Positions 27,601 through 34,265 of a DNA stretch of 64,000 nt are shown here, piece after piece. Positions within the stretch are counted from its first letter, which is position 1. Each line of letters opens with the position of its first letter. The DNA lies in contig JARKQN010000022.1 of NCBI GenBank assembly GCA_029974835.1, forward strand, positions 37,987 to 101,986, given 5' to 3'. The position numbers and the translations under genes are program-made. The notes beneath the pieces were generated by a model. That model saw only the letters and a program-made list of their open reading frames with translations. It did no database searches and had not been told where the DNA came from. The stretch comes from Bacteroidales bacterium. Its GTDB lineage: Bacteria; Bacteroidota; Bacteroidia; Bacteroidales; VadinHA17.

Positions 27601-29367
27601 TCGGTTATCGGTGCTTCTTTTGCAATAACAGTAATCGGAGGACTTACGCTCAGCACACTGCTGACACTTATTTTCATTCCGACATTTTATTCAGGTCTTG
27701 AAAATGCCCTGGAATGGTTCAGCAGGCTCAACATAAAAATAAAGCTTGTCCAACTGGCACTGATAGCGGGCCTGATTACACTGGTATTCAAATATATTGA
27801 CAGTTTTATATGGCAGCTTATCACTACCATTCTTTCGGTTATTGTGGTACCGGCCGGCACATGGTTTATCATGAACAGCCTGAGAAAGGCAAAAGGTTCT
27901 ATCATCCCCGAAGGTGAAGAACTGACCATCCGGGTGCAAAGCCTCGTAAAAATATACGACAGGGAAAACCGCTGGCTGAGGGAATGGAGAGCCGGTGCAC
28001 TTATCAGAAAAAAACTCGGGCTTGAGAAGGAAAGAAGAAGCATCCGGGACATGGAAAATATTTCCTGGCAGCTGCCTCTGTTTGCCTTCCTGGTGTATTT
28101 TACCTATTTCTACCTTACAAAAGGTTTCTGGGTTTTCCTGTTCAGTTTGCTATCCTGGTTCTATCTTTTTGCCATCTGGAATCAGTTCAGGCAGCTTCTG
28201 AAGGCAAAAGCTGAGGATAACGGGAAAAAATGGCTGAATAAGGCATCAGGGATACTGGACTTCACTGTTTTATGGGTTGTTCCGTTAATGAACCTGGTAT
28301 TCTTCCAGCTCTCATGGAATAACCTGGTAACTGTAATCCTCCTTGGAGTAGTGTGGTATACCGGACTGTTTATTTACCGCACCGGCATTAAACTGAGCCG
28401 AGAAAACATTGACATATACAGGCTACAGGGGAGGTTCAGGGAAATCAGAAAGACGGTTTACAGGATAGTGGCTGCCGTTCCCCTCATTGGCAAAAAGAAG
28501 AAGCCCTTCAAGGCTCTTAAATGTGTTTCTCTCGATATCGGAAGCGGCATGTTCGGACTGCTCGGCCCCAACGGCGCCGGCAAAACAACCCTTATGAGGA
28601 TAATATGCGGCATCCTCGAACAGAGTTACGGCAAGGTTTGGATAAATGGCATTGATACCAGCCTAAAGAGGGAGGAACTGCAGGGCCTGATCGGTTATCT
28701 TCCCCAGGAATTCGGAACGTATGAGAATATGACGGCATACGAATACCTTCACTACCAGGCAATGCTTAAAAACATTACAGATTACAAAGTGAGAGAGGAG
28801 CGTGTTTCATATGTTCTGAATGCCGTCCACATGGCCGAAAGGCAACACGAAAAAATAAGCTCCTATTCTGGCGGAATGAAGCAGAGAATCGGCATTGCCC
28901 AGATTCTGCTGCATCTCCCAAGGATACTGGTGGTTGATGAACCCACAGCAGGCCTCGACCCGAGGGAAAGAATCAGGTTCCGTAACCTGCTGGTGGAACT
29001 TGCCCGTGAAAGAGTGGTTATTTTCTCAACCCATATAATTGAAGATATTTCCAGTTCCTGCTCCAGCGTGGCCGTACTCGACAAAGGCCGCCTGAAATAC
29101 TTCGGAAGGCCGGCCGATATGGCTGCCGAGGCGGAGGGTCATGTCTGGCAGGTAATTTTGCATTCAAAGGATTTCCCTGCTTTTGTAAAAAACAATCTGG
29201 TGGTTCATCATATGTCTGAAGGCGAGTCGGTAAGGATCAGGTGTATCTCCGCAGAAAAGCCCCACGAAAAGGCTGTAAAGGTCACTCCAAACCTTGAGGA
29301 TGCTTACCTCTGGCTGCTCAGGAAAAGGAACAATGATGAGAACGCGCAGAATAACTTAAACGGTTAG
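24607..29367 (+). CDS. RND efflux pump fused to an ABC ATPase domain
   Basis: A single 1586-residue frame. Residues 1 to about 1040 are a complete RND pump (TM4 MLVDNSVVVLEN near 398, TM10 VVNNGIILLD). Two extra helices follow (about 1045-1100). TIRVQSLVKIYDR (about 1106-1118) looks like the first strand of an ABC ATPase. About 180 residues with four hydrophobic helices (about 1153-1192 and 1215-1257) then intervene. The rest of the ABC domain resumes with KALKCVSLDI, Walker A GPNGAGKTT (about 1320), signature SYSGGMKQR (about 1420), Walker B ILVVDEPTAGLD (about 1441) and H-loop STHII (about 1475). Its C-terminal extension resembles that of the ATPase at 14435. All ATPase motifs look intact, and no frameshift or stop interrupts the junction. 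Confidence 0.9.
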   Translation: MDFIIKRKVLISMLFLGLSILGYISYQRLPVELFPNAELPNLIVQVSTPLEMDPAYIESQAVIPLEGAIGTLEGVEKIESNITSRSGTIVIYLTQKADIKYSNLKLQEKINLVRSSIPEEFVINVIRVDLEQLTGQFMELQVRGEGGTDRIRNIADRDIRPEFENLDGIAGVEVFGGQENSIEVRLNERACKAYGITMNQVRNLLNNNSGNKIFTGRVTDGTQKYFVNITSEYTDVSEIGNITVKQDGPVLLKDIAEIFFGVKEQTSYSRINGLDAVTINLVNDNQANIIDLARRTRALVHSFNKRLKALGVEIVIQNDTTEVMERNINQIINLALTGGILAVIVLWFFLRNLRLVTVIALSIPVSVYTAFNFFYGAGITINSLTLVGMALAIGMLVDNSVVVLENIYRLSGQGLKAEDAVKSGTTEVVKAVIAATLTTVTVFLPFVFSSNFMIKMIGKNIGVSIISTLSVSLLAALMLIPMATYYILKGRSGGSSEVFKRLSIHNRLVQAYHLVLKESMRRPASTIIGTLVVFFAALLISLTLSISSTREVQTPDFRLSVKMPAGSTLEKTDAVVAEIESRLSSLPEKGDIVSRIEEEQASVTISLAEDWNKKSKRSLPEIKNDINEKVKNISTAEITLDDVSSGGGSTGGGGGTLNPGAGFMNLLGVGTQSESIIIKGEDSPKMKIVADDIKSYLDELSSIRSSSVNVQDNRPEVQLQFDMDYINRNGFTLNNITSALGTFGREYTSGATFRQGTESYDIIIKYADETGAEKKAVDKTLEDLKKLEVTGSGGSVMELQELAAIVFSTGMGNIHRENQEKRITVTYSFTEEIRNSKTLLEGARAEVESIVSSLSIPSGIAVEVVHEENELREFYILIGIAFILIYMILAAVFESLAVPFVLLFSIPLAALGSLIALIVTDNSLLNANTLTGFLILLGIVVNNGIILLDYTKILRKRGYRRPRAIMMAGVARIRPVMITAITTVLALFPLAMGQAEYVSVIGASFAITVIGGLTLSTLLTLIFIPTFYSGLENALEWFSRLNIKIKLVQLALIAGLITLVFKYIDSFIWQLITTILSVIVVPAGTWFIMNSLRKAKGSIIPEGEELTIRVQSLVKIYDRENRWLREWRAGALIRKKLGLEKERRSIRDMENISWQLPLFAFLVYFTYFYLTKGFWVFLFSLLSWFYLFAIWNQFRQLLKAKAEDNGKKWLNKASGILDFTVLWVVPLMNLVFFQLSWNNLVTVILLGVVWYTGLFIYRTGIKLSRENIDIYRLQGRFREIRKTVYRIVAAVPLIGKKKKPFKALKCVSLDIGSGMFGLLGPNGAGKTTLMRIICGILEQSYGKVWINGIDTSLKREELQGLIGYLPQEFGTYENMTAYEYLHYQAMLKNITDYKVREERVSYVLNAVHMAERQHEKISSYSGGMKQRIGIAQILLHLPRILVVDEPTAGLDPRERIRFRNLLVELARERVVIFSTHIIEDISSSCSSVAVLDKGRLKYFGRPADMAAEAEGHVWQVILHSKDFPAFVKNNLVVHHMSEGESVRIRCISAEKPHEKAVKVTPNLEDAYLWLLRKRNNDENAQNNLNG

Positions 29368-29369
29368 AA

Positions 29370-30071
29370 ATGAAGAATTATCTGATACTGGTCCGGAAAA
29401 TAATCTACTTTAACCTGAAAATAATTTTTGCCGGTAAATTTTTCTGGTTTCTTCTCGGATCGGCAGGCTTTTATGCCGGCCTCTCGGTAATAAATGTCCT
29501 TTCGAACGACGTAACCAGGGTAAGCGATTTATACGGCATTTTTCTTTTTTCGGGCATACTGCTGGTCTTCTACCCGTCTGTCTTCGGAATTCAGAACGAT
29601 CAGGACGCACGCACCATCGAAATACTTTTCGGAATACCAAATTACAGGTATAAAGTGTGGCTGGTAAGGCTTTTGATGATTTTTGTTATGGCATTTATGC
29701 TTATTCTTCTTTACACAGCCCTGTCGGCGGCACTGATCACACCTTTCAGGTTCATGGGAATGACTGCCCGTGTGATGGTTCCTGTCCTGTTCCTCGGGAT
29801 GCTGGCCTTTATGCTTTCGACGGTAATTCGCAACGGCAATGGCACAGCCGTGGTCATGATAATTTTCGGAATCTTCTTCATGATATTAAGCGATAACCTC
29901 TCGCGGAGCCAGTGGAACGTATTTCTGAATCCTTACGACATGCCGAGGGACATGAACGAGACTGCATGGCATCTGACAGTTATAAAAAACAGGATTATAC
30001 TTTTGACGGGTACTGTTCTTTTTCTTCTTGCAGGTCTGTACAATCTCCAGAAGAGGGAAAAATTCATTTAG
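29370..30071 (+). CDS. ABC-2 type permease, partner of the fused ATPase
   Basis: A 233-residue membrane protein with six hydrophobic helices. The early loop FGIQNDQDARTIEILFGIP resembles the coupling region of ABC-2 permeases, and the layout is close to the permease half of the gene at 15341. It starts 2 bp after the RND-ABC fusion gene, so translation is probably coupled and the two products likely work together. Last gene of the operon. The substrate is unknown. Confidence 0.75.
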   Translation: MKNYLILVRKIIYFNLKIIFAGKFFWFLLGSAGFYAGLSVINVLSNDVTRVSDLYGIFLFSGILLVFYPSVFGIQNDQDARTIEILFGIPNYRYKVWLVRLLMIFVMAFMLILLYTALSAALITPFRFMGMTARVMVPVLFLGMLAFMLSTVIRNGNGTAVVMIIFGIFFMILSDNLSRSQWNVFLNPYDMPRDMNETAWHLTVIKNRIILLTGTVLFLLAGLYNLQKREKFI

Positions 30072-30144
30072 AAGGTGTTTTGGGAAACGGCAGGCTGAAC
30101 GGTTCCGGAATTTTTGCGATTCTGAAACCGTATTATTAACTTCG

Positions 30145-30152
30145 TATTTTTA
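30145..30152 (+). promoter_or_regulatory. Candidate -7 element (TATTTTTA)
   Basis: This one-mismatch -7 element ends 21 bp before ATG 30174. No TTTG at the usual distance was seen, so the support is weak. Confidence 0.25.
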
Positions 30153-30173
30153 CCCTGCATTAACCGCCACACC

Positions 30174-31292
30174 ATGAAAACCCAGACCAGTTTTGCCCCC
30201 CCGCTGCCGGGAAGAATAACATCAGTGGATTTTTTCAGAGGCTTTACAATGTTTCTTCTGGCCGGTGAATCGACCAGGCTCTATTCCCTCCTGCTTGAAA
30301 ACAAAAATCCGGTACTGCACTTTATCGGAAACCAGTTGCATCACCATCAATGGCACGGCCTTCATTTCTGGGACCTGATCCAGCCTTTTTTCATGTTTAT
30401 AGTAGGTGTTGCCATTCCCTTTGCCGTTGCGAACAGGCTTAAAAAGGGGGAGACATGGAGCCGGATAACAAGGCATGCAGTAATCAGGTCATTAACACTG
30501 CTGTTTCTCGGCTGGGCTCTGTATTTCACGGCTGCCGGAAAACTGGTGTTCAGGTTTCAGAATGTACTGGCGCAGCTGTCGGTTACATATCTTGTCGCAT
30601 TTCTGATAATGAACAAAAGCTTCAGGTTTCAGCTGGTTTTCACACTTGTAATACTTCTCCTTATTGATCTCGCCTACCGGTTCTTTCCTGTTGAAGGCTT
30701 TAACAATCCATGGGTAAACTACCATAATCTGGGTGCCTGGTTTAACAATTTAATAGAAGGCGTTGACAAGGCCAGCGAATGGGCCACACTGAACTTTGTG
30801 TCCACAACCGCCCATACTGTATGGGGGGCTATGTGCGGTAAACTTCTCATGAGCGAAAGGTCATCGTCAGACAAGATAAAGATTCTTCTGATTGCAGGCC
30901 TGACGGCGCTGGTTGCCGGTTATGCGCTCGACATTCTCAATATTACTCCCATAATCAAGAAGATTGCCACAGTTTCGTTTGTCCTGGCTTCGGGCGGCTG
31001 GACTATCCTCGCCCTCTGTTTGTGCTACTGGCTGATTGATGTAAAAGGGTTGATGTCAGGATTCTCAAAGTTCTTCATCATTGTAGGGATGAATTCATTA
31101 TTTATTTACATGTTTTTTGAACTTGGTTTTACAAGAATCATAAGCAACAGGATTGTGAATCCTTTCTCGAAACTGCTATTCTCATGGAGCGGAGAAACCA
31201 TGACAGCAATTATAACCGGTCTTGGTGCATGGGCAATCCTCTGGTATATCTGCTACTGGCTTTATAAAAACAGGGTCTTTATAAAAATATAA
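30174..31292 (+). CDS. HGSNAT-like (DUF5009) multi-pass membrane protein
   Basis: A 372-residue protein with about ten hydrophobic helices. RITSVDFFRGFTMFLL near the start and LHFWDLIQPFFMFIVGVAIPFA match the family related to heparan-alpha-glucosaminide N-acetyltransferase (DUF5009/DUF1624). Animal members move acetyl groups across a membrane onto sugar amines. The bacterial role is not established, though a cell-envelope or glycan modification is plausible. The conserved HHHQWHGLH cluster faces the start of helix 2. It stands alone, 102 bp after the export operon, and is convergent with the radical SAM gene. Confidence 0.75.
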   Translation: MKTQTSFAPPLPGRITSVDFFRGFTMFLLAGESTRLYSLLLENKNPVLHFIGNQLHHHQWHGLHFWDLIQPFFMFIVGVAIPFAVANRLKKGETWSRITRHAVIRSLTLLFLGWALYFTAAGKLVFRFQNVLAQLSVTYLVAFLIMNKSFRFQLVFTLVILLLIDLAYRFFPVEGFNNPWVNYHNLGAWFNNLIEGVDKASEWATLNFVSTTAHTVWGAMCGKLLMSERSSSDKIKILLIAGLTALVAGYALDILNITPIIKKIATVSFVLASGGWTILALCLCYWLIDVKGLMSGFSKFFIIVGMNSLFIYMFFELGFTRIISNRIVNPFSKLLFSWSGETMTAIITGLGAWAILWYICYWLYKNRVFIKI

Positions 31293-31297
31293 ATCTG

Positions 31298-32257
31298 TCA
31301 GCCCTCAAACGGGTGCTCCCTGCTGAAGTCGGGCAGGTAATTTAAATGGCTGTCGGGATCCTGAATCCATATCTTCCTGAAACCTGCGCTGAATGCCGCT
31401 GAAACCACGCGGTTATATTCGTCCGGTTCGATCTGGCGATTCAGAAAAGGCACGTTTTCAACCTCAGCGGTAGGATGATACTGCGACATCAGGGAAATGC
31501 TGATGCCCGGAGACAATTCTTCAGCCAGGCTTTTTATTACTTTTATACTTTCTTCGGCATGACCCGGCATTACCAGGTGCCTCACCAGTATGCCGCCGAG
31601 GGCATTTCCTTCCTGGTCTGTATGTAAGACCGATCCTTTCTGATAATACATCTCCTTCAGGGCTGCCAGTACAACTCCGGGATAGTCAGCAGCATCAGAC
31701 CATTCAGAGGCAAGCTCAGGCGTAACATATTTATAATCGGGCAGATAGACATCAATATATCCGTCAAGGCTCCTGATGGTTTCCGCCTTATCATAACCAT
31801 TTGTATTGTAAACCGTTACAGGGTTGTACCCTTTCTCCCTGAGTCCCCTTATAATTGCCTTTACCTGCGGGACCACGTGCGACGGCGATACGAAACCAAC
31901 CGCCTTAATTCCCTGGTCGAGCAAAGCTGTAACGGTATCCAGACAATTGTTTATGCTGACCGGGGCAATGTTCACTGCAGCCTCTCTACGGCTTATTTCA
32001 TGATTCTGGCAGAACCGGCACCTTAAGTTGCATCCTGCAAAAAATATGTTGCATATACCTTCTTTTCCGCTTATGGGGGGTTCTTCGCCCCTGTGGATGC
32101 AAACTGAGGCTATGTTCAGTCCTGCGTCGGCACCACAATAGCCGGGGGGGCCACTGAATCTGTCCGCCCCGCACTCCCTCGGGCATAACCTGCATCGGGA
32201 AAGCATCCCTATCTCGGTTTCCGTGTATATATCCCTGTCTGTAAAACGGTTATGCAC
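31298..32257 (-). CDS. PflA-like radical SAM protein
   Basis: A 319-residue protein. The radical SAM [4Fe-4S] motif is CNLRCRFC (Cys76, Cys80, Cys83). It is preceded by a cysteine-rich N-terminus (CRLCPREC and CGA, about residues 22-41), as in the stand-alone relatives of pyruvate formate-lyase activating enzyme and the AmmeMemoRadiSam group. Conserved segments include YNTNGYD and YLPDYKY. The reaction and partner protein are unknown, and no glycyl radical enzyme is nearby. A second methionine at residue 18 is an alternative start, but the upstream ATG keeps the family N-terminus. Its stop is 5 bp from the convergent DUF5009 gene. Confidence 0.8.
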   Translation of the reverse strand: MHNRFTDRDIYTETEIGMLSRCRLCPRECGADRFSGPPGYCGADAGLNIASVCIHRGEEPPISGKEGICNIFFAGCNLRCRFCQNHEISRREAAVNIAPVSINNCLDTVTALLDQGIKAVGFVSPSHVVPQVKAIIRGLREKGYNPVTVYNTNGYDKAETIRSLDGYIDVYLPDYKYVTPELASEWSDAADYPGVVLAALKEMYYQKGSVLHTDQEGNALGGILVRHLVMPGHAEESIKVIKSLAEELSPGISISLMSQYHPTAEVENVPFLNRQIEPDEYNRVVSAAFSAGFRKIWIQDPDSHLNYLPDFSREHPFEG

Positions 32258-32379
32258 TGATGAAAAAATTAAATCTGCCCGAAAAATAATCTATTTCATT
32301 TTAATTACATCGGTTACTGTAATAAACAGGGCCGTTAAAAAACGGTTATCCTCCGATATTTTTACCGCAATATCCGTGT

Positions 32380-32410
32380 TTTGATATTTTGAAAATATGT
32401 ATTATCTTTG
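32380..32410 (+). promoter_or_regulatory. Promoter TTTG-N19-TATCTTTG for rimP-nusA-infB
   Basis: A perfect match to the Bacteroidota housekeeping consensus: TTTG at 32380-32383 and TATCTTTG at 32403-32410. Transcription from about 32417 gives a leader of about 60 nt to the rimP ATG at 32479. Confidence 0.75.
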
Positions 32411-32439
32411 CCGTCGATTTGTGGCGAAAACTGGCACAT

Positions 32440-32457
32440 GGGGGACAGAAGTCCCCC
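32440..32457 (+). promoter_or_regulatory. GC-rich hairpin in the rimP leader
   Basis: GGGGGAC, loop AGAA, GTCCCCC: a perfect 7-bp stem in the 5' leader, 21 bp before the start codon. Two T-rich bases follow but no long T-run. It could be an RNA protein-binding site or an attenuator. Confidence 0.5.
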
Positions 32458-32478
32458 GTTTTATTATCAGAATTCGTA

Positions 32479-32943
32479 ATGACGGAAAGTTCGAAAATAG
32501 AAAATCTTGTAAGGGAGTACATAAAAGGTACCGGTATTTTCCTTGTTGAGGTAAAGGTCAGCCGCAACAATGACATCACCGTATTCGCCGACACCCTTAA
32601 GGGGATTACTGTTGATGAATGCGCCGGGCTGAATATGTTTCTTGAAAACAATCTCGACCGCGAAGAGGAAGACTTCAGCCTTCAGGTGTCATCGCCCGGC
32701 ATAGGTCACCCTTTCCGCGTAAAGGAACAGTATTACAAAAGCGAAGGCCGGACCGTTGCCGTGACATTAAAAAACGGCCTAAAACACGAAGGCATTCTCA
32801 GAAATGTTTCGGAGGATGGCTTTTTTCTTGACACCGGCGCACAGAAAAAGGGAAAAAACAAATCCGTTAAAAGCGAAGGCGGAATCCTGAAGATAGATTT
32901 CAGCGACATTAAAACTGCAAAAGAAATAATAATATACAGGTGA
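32479..32943 (+). CDS. rimP: Ribosome maturation factor RimP
   Basis: A 154-residue protein needed for 30S subunit maturation. The N-terminal domain has the pattern LVREYIKGTGIFLVEVKV and LEDxxxxEDFSLQVSSPGIG (here LDREEEDFSLQVSSPGI), typical of RimP; the C-terminal domain is the small Sm-like barrel. It starts with ATG 32479, preferred over the ATG at 32389, which precedes the predicted promoter. First gene of the classical rimP-nusA-infB operon, 19 bp before nusA. Confidence 0.93.
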   Translation: MTESSKIENLVREYIKGTGIFLVEVKVSRNNDITVFADTLKGITVDECAGLNMFLENNLDREEEDFSLQVSSPGIGHPFRVKEQYYKSEGRTVAVTLKNGLKHEGILRNVSEDGFFLDTGAQKKGKNKSVKSEGGILKIDFSDIKTAKEIIIYR

Positions 32944-32962
32944 AACTTGATGGTATTTTAAG

Positions 32963-34201
32963 ATGGAAAATCTCAATTTGACAGACACCTTCTCGGAATT
33001 CAAGGAGTTGAAGAACATCGACCGTCCGACCATGATGAGTGTTCTTGAGGACGTTTTCAGGAACATTCTGATAAAGAAATACGGATCGGCTGATAATTTC
33101 GATATCATTGTAAATATCGACAAGGGTGACTTTGAAATATGGCGAAACAGGGTTGTTGTCGCAGATGAAGAATTTACCGATGCCAATACCCAAATACCTC
33201 TTTCGGAAGCCAAAAAGATTGACTCCGATTATGAAATCGGCGAGGAAGTATCGGACGAAGTTAAGTTCCAGGATTTCGGAAGAAGGGCTATTCTCTCCCT
33301 CCGGCAGAACCTTACAGCAAGGATACTTGACCTCGAAAAAAACAATATTTACGCAAAATACAAGGACAGGATAGGTGAAATTGTAACCGGGGAAGTTTAC
33401 CAGGTCTGGAAAAGAGAAATTCTGGTACTTGACGACGACGGCAATGAGCTGATCCTGCCGAAAAGTGAACAGATACCCACAGACCACTTCAGAAAAGGCG
33501 ATTCAATCCGTGCAGTTGTGATAAAGGTGGAAATGAGAAACAACACCCCGTTTATTATACTCAGCCGCACTTCGCCGGTCTTCCTTGAAAGGCTCTTTGA
33601 ACTTGAAGTGCCAGAAATTTTCGACGGACTTATTACAATTAAGAAATTTGTAAGAGTACCCGGGGAGAGGGCAAAAGTAGCCGTTGAATCATACGATGAA
33701 CGTATAGACCCCGTAGGTGCCTGCGTCGGAATGAAAGGTTCAAGAATTCATGGTATTGTGAGGGAACTAAGAAATGAAAACATTGATGTAATAAATTATA
33801 CGAATAACACACAACTTTTCATTCAGAGAGCCCTGAGCCCGGCCAAAATATCCTCGATCAAAATTAACGAGGAGGCTAAAAAGGCTGAAATATATCTCAA
33901 ACCGAATGAAGTTTCGCTGGCAATAGGCAAGGGAGGACTGAACATAAAACTGGCCAGCCAGTTAACAGGCTATGAGATAGATGTATACAGGGAGCCGGGA
34001 GGTGAGGATGAAGAAGATGTGAACCTTGAAGAATTCTCCGACGAAATTGACGAGTGGATAATTGAAGAGCTCAAGTCAATAGGATGCGATACTGCCAGGA
34101 GCGTTCTGAACCTTTCGGTGAGTGACCTTGTTAAAAGAACAGATCTCGAAGAGGAAACAGTTAAGGAGGTCATGAATATTTTAAAAGCAGAATTTGAATA
34201 A
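32963..34201 (+). CDS. nusA: Transcription termination/antitermination factor NusA
   Basis: A 412-residue protein. It has the N-terminal RNA-polymerase-binding domain (about 1-125), an S1 domain (about 130-200, GEIVTGEVYQVWKREILV), and two KH domains (VGACVGMKGSRIHGIVREL; LAIGKGGLNIKLASQLTG). A short acidic C-terminal helical segment contains one helix-hairpin-helix unit (ARSVLNLSVSDLVKRT). The E. coli repeats AR1 and AR2 are not fully present, as is usual in this phylum. Confidence 0.96.
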   Translation: MENLNLTDTFSEFKELKNIDRPTMMSVLEDVFRNILIKKYGSADNFDIIVNIDKGDFEIWRNRVVVADEEFTDANTQIPLSEAKKIDSDYEIGEEVSDEVKFQDFGRRAILSLRQNLTARILDLEKNNIYAKYKDRIGEIVTGEVYQVWKREILVLDDDGNELILPKSEQIPTDHFRKGDSIRAVVIKVEMRNNTPFIILSRTSPVFLERLFELEVPEIFDGLITIKKFVRVPGERAKVAVESYDERIDPVGACVGMKGSRIHGIVRELRNENIDVINYTNNTQLFIQRALSPAKISSIKINEEAKKAEIYLKPNEVSLAIGKGGLNIKLASQLTGYEIDVYREPGGEDEEDVNLEEFSDEIDEWIIEELKSIGCDTARSVLNLSVSDLVKRTDLEEETVKEVMNILKAEFE

Positions 34202-34254
34202 CCAGAATATTCTCCGGGTTTAAGAAACGGCCCTCTGCAAAGGCATTAAGTGAT

Positions 34255-34260
34255 GGAGGT
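34255..34260 (+). promoter_or_regulatory. Strong ribosome binding site for infB
   Basis: GGAGGT ends 5 bp before ATG 34266. It sits in the 64-bp nusA-infB gap, where no promoter is apparent. It supports the chosen start. Confidence 0.55.
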
Positions 34261-34265
34261 TTTAT

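Noticed and set aside
24607..29367. The RND-ABC fusion as an assembly or sequencing error joining two genes
   Set aside because: The frame is open across a long, composition-consistent linker with helices, has one strong ribosome site at the start and no internal start with a good site before the ABC part.
31293..31297. Possible terminator between the convergent DUF5009 and radical SAM genes
   Set aside because: Only 5 bp separate the stops and no hairpin with a T-run was found.
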